DNA from: Chrysolina oricalcia | Taxonomy: Eukaryota > Arthropoda > Insecta > Coleoptera > Chrysomelidae | Assembly (NCBI GenBank): GCA_944452925.2 | Contig: OX101812.2 | Location: forward strand, 56,254,534 to 56,318,533 | Reading direction: 5' to 3' | Length of the DNA: 64,000 bases | In this document: positions 63,011 to 64,000 of the stretch, piece after piece | Position numbering within the stretch: the stretch's first letter is position 1 | Layout of the letters: every line of letters starts with the position of its first letter | Program-made: the position numbers and the translations under genes | Notes under the pieces: generated by a model | What the model was told of the DNA's origin: nothing | Databases searched by the model: none | The model's input: the letters and a program-made list of their open reading frames with translations, nothing else

Positions 63011-63100
63011 ACTCACCCTACGGACGTAGGGAGTGGTTGTTGGGGATAACGACACCAGCGCGCCCTCTGGATGGGTCGGAGCACCGGAGACAGGGCCTGA
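63011..63100 (+). other. Conserved 3' UTR stem-loops of the Dong-like elements
   Basis: CCCTACG/CGTAGGG (63016-63031) forms a 7-bp stem. The B subfamily has CCCCA/TGGGG at the same place (59137-59151). A second stem CTCCG/CGGAG follows in both subfamilies. Confidence 0.6.
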
Positions 63101-63120
63101 CTGGTACACTCCTAAGGAGA

Positions 63121-63385
<265 letters not shown>

Positions 63386-63939
63386 ACGCTCCGGGGGGAT
63401 ATTGAGTCCGTGGTGGAGAATGAGAAGTGCCGGATCTACTGGAACTACTCATTTCCCACCCTCAGGCAAATACAGGCCAATAAGCCTGATGTAGTACTCC
63501 TCGACCATGAAAGTAAGACGATATTCGTCATTGAGTTTTCGGCTCCTGGCGAAACGAATATCGTCCGAAAGGAGGAGGAGAAACGGACGAAATATCGAGA
63601 TTTACTCTTCGAACTCCGCAGGCTCTATCCAGACCATTCTGTAAAAATGGTTGTTCTGATAATAGGGTCCCTTGGCGGTGTGGTGGATTCATTACTCTCG
63701 AACTTAAAAATCATACCGGCATGTAGAAAGATGTCAGAAATCATAGCCGGAAGAATGCAGAAGGCTGTCATCCTCGGTTCATTACGTCTGCTCAGGGCAC
63801 ACGATTCCCGGACCCAATAGCTGCTTACCCCATAGTTTGGGGAGTGGTTATTGGGGTAATGATGTTGCCAGCGCGCCATCCGAATGTATCGGAGCATCGG
63901 AGACAGGGTCCGACTGGAGAATTTTAATTCAAAAGAGAT
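63386..63939 (+). mobile_element. Dong/R4-like LINE fragment D7 (subfamily B)
   Basis: Starts TACGCTCCGGGG like D4, with one extra G that breaks the frame near 63398. Coding resumes at 63410-63820 through the endonuclease (PDVVLLDHESK, E) to TAG. B-type 3' UTR. Confidence 0.85.
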
Positions 63940-63944
63940 AATAA

Positions 63945-64000
<56 letters not shown>
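63940..64000 (+). repeat. (TAA)n array 9, runs off the window
   Basis: Contains one AAAAAT variant; continues past the end. Confidence 0.95.

Overview
The window reads as AT-rich nuclear DNA from an insect. Evidence: spliced genes with GT-AG introns, an animal mucin-type GalNAc-transferase, a histidine acid phosphatase of the insect type, and a very dense mix of P, hAT, mariner, Harbinger, CR1-like and Dong/R4-like elements. The order cannot be fixed from sequence alone. No rRNA gene, functional tRNA gene, CRISPR array or bacterial-type operon was seen.

Host genes are few and both run on the minus strand. (1) A polypeptide N-acetylgalactosaminyltransferase has five exons traced from 11780 down to 3205; its C-terminal lectin exons are not in the window. 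(2) A histidine acid phosphatase has a last exon at 34369-35289 and an upstream 99-bp exon at 45114-45212 carrying the RHGDRSP catalytic motif. The 9.8-kb intron between them is packed with transposons. The signal-peptide exon is not found. An unrecognised plus-strand ORF at 721-1011 may be another terminal exon.

Layout. 1-0.5 kb: 3' part of a P/THAP9-like transposase. 3-12 kb: GalNAc-transferase, whose introns hold a tRNA-derived SINE with an internal 15-bp minisatellite, a 2.2-kb mariner with 385-bp terminal repeats, a second SINE and a textbook hammerhead ribozyme. 12-15.3 kb: nested MITEs with readable target duplications. 15.6-33.6 kb: repeats dominated by one terminal-inverted-repeat family (about 270-bp and about 3-kb members, 7-bp target duplications). 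Its long members each enclose a mariner-like foldback element built of ~100-bp subrepeats; a 5'-truncated LINE, a hAT remnant and a ~226-bp satellite are nearby. 35.8-45 kb: minisatellites, a THAP-domain element, a decayed RNase H-bearing LINE split by a 1.9-kb imperfect palindrome, and a Harbinger element inside an 18-bp minisatellite. 45.7-64 kb: seven copies of a Dong/R4-like LINE with restriction-like endonuclease, all in one orientation and all inside (TAA)n arrays, plus a CR1-like LINE on the opposite strand between two arrays. One Dong-like copy (59676-63008) has an uninterrupted 1110-codon frame with YMDD, zinc knuckle and endonuclease motifs.

Most of the window is therefore layered mobile DNA. 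The observations most worth following are the hammerhead at 8424-8466, the Dong-like elements (non-AUG reading frame, possible HDV-like 5' fold, co-varying 3' hairpin, tandem duplication), the -1 slippery heptamer joining the CR1-like ORFs, and the 7-bp-target TIR family. All calls rest on reading the sequence; no database search was run.
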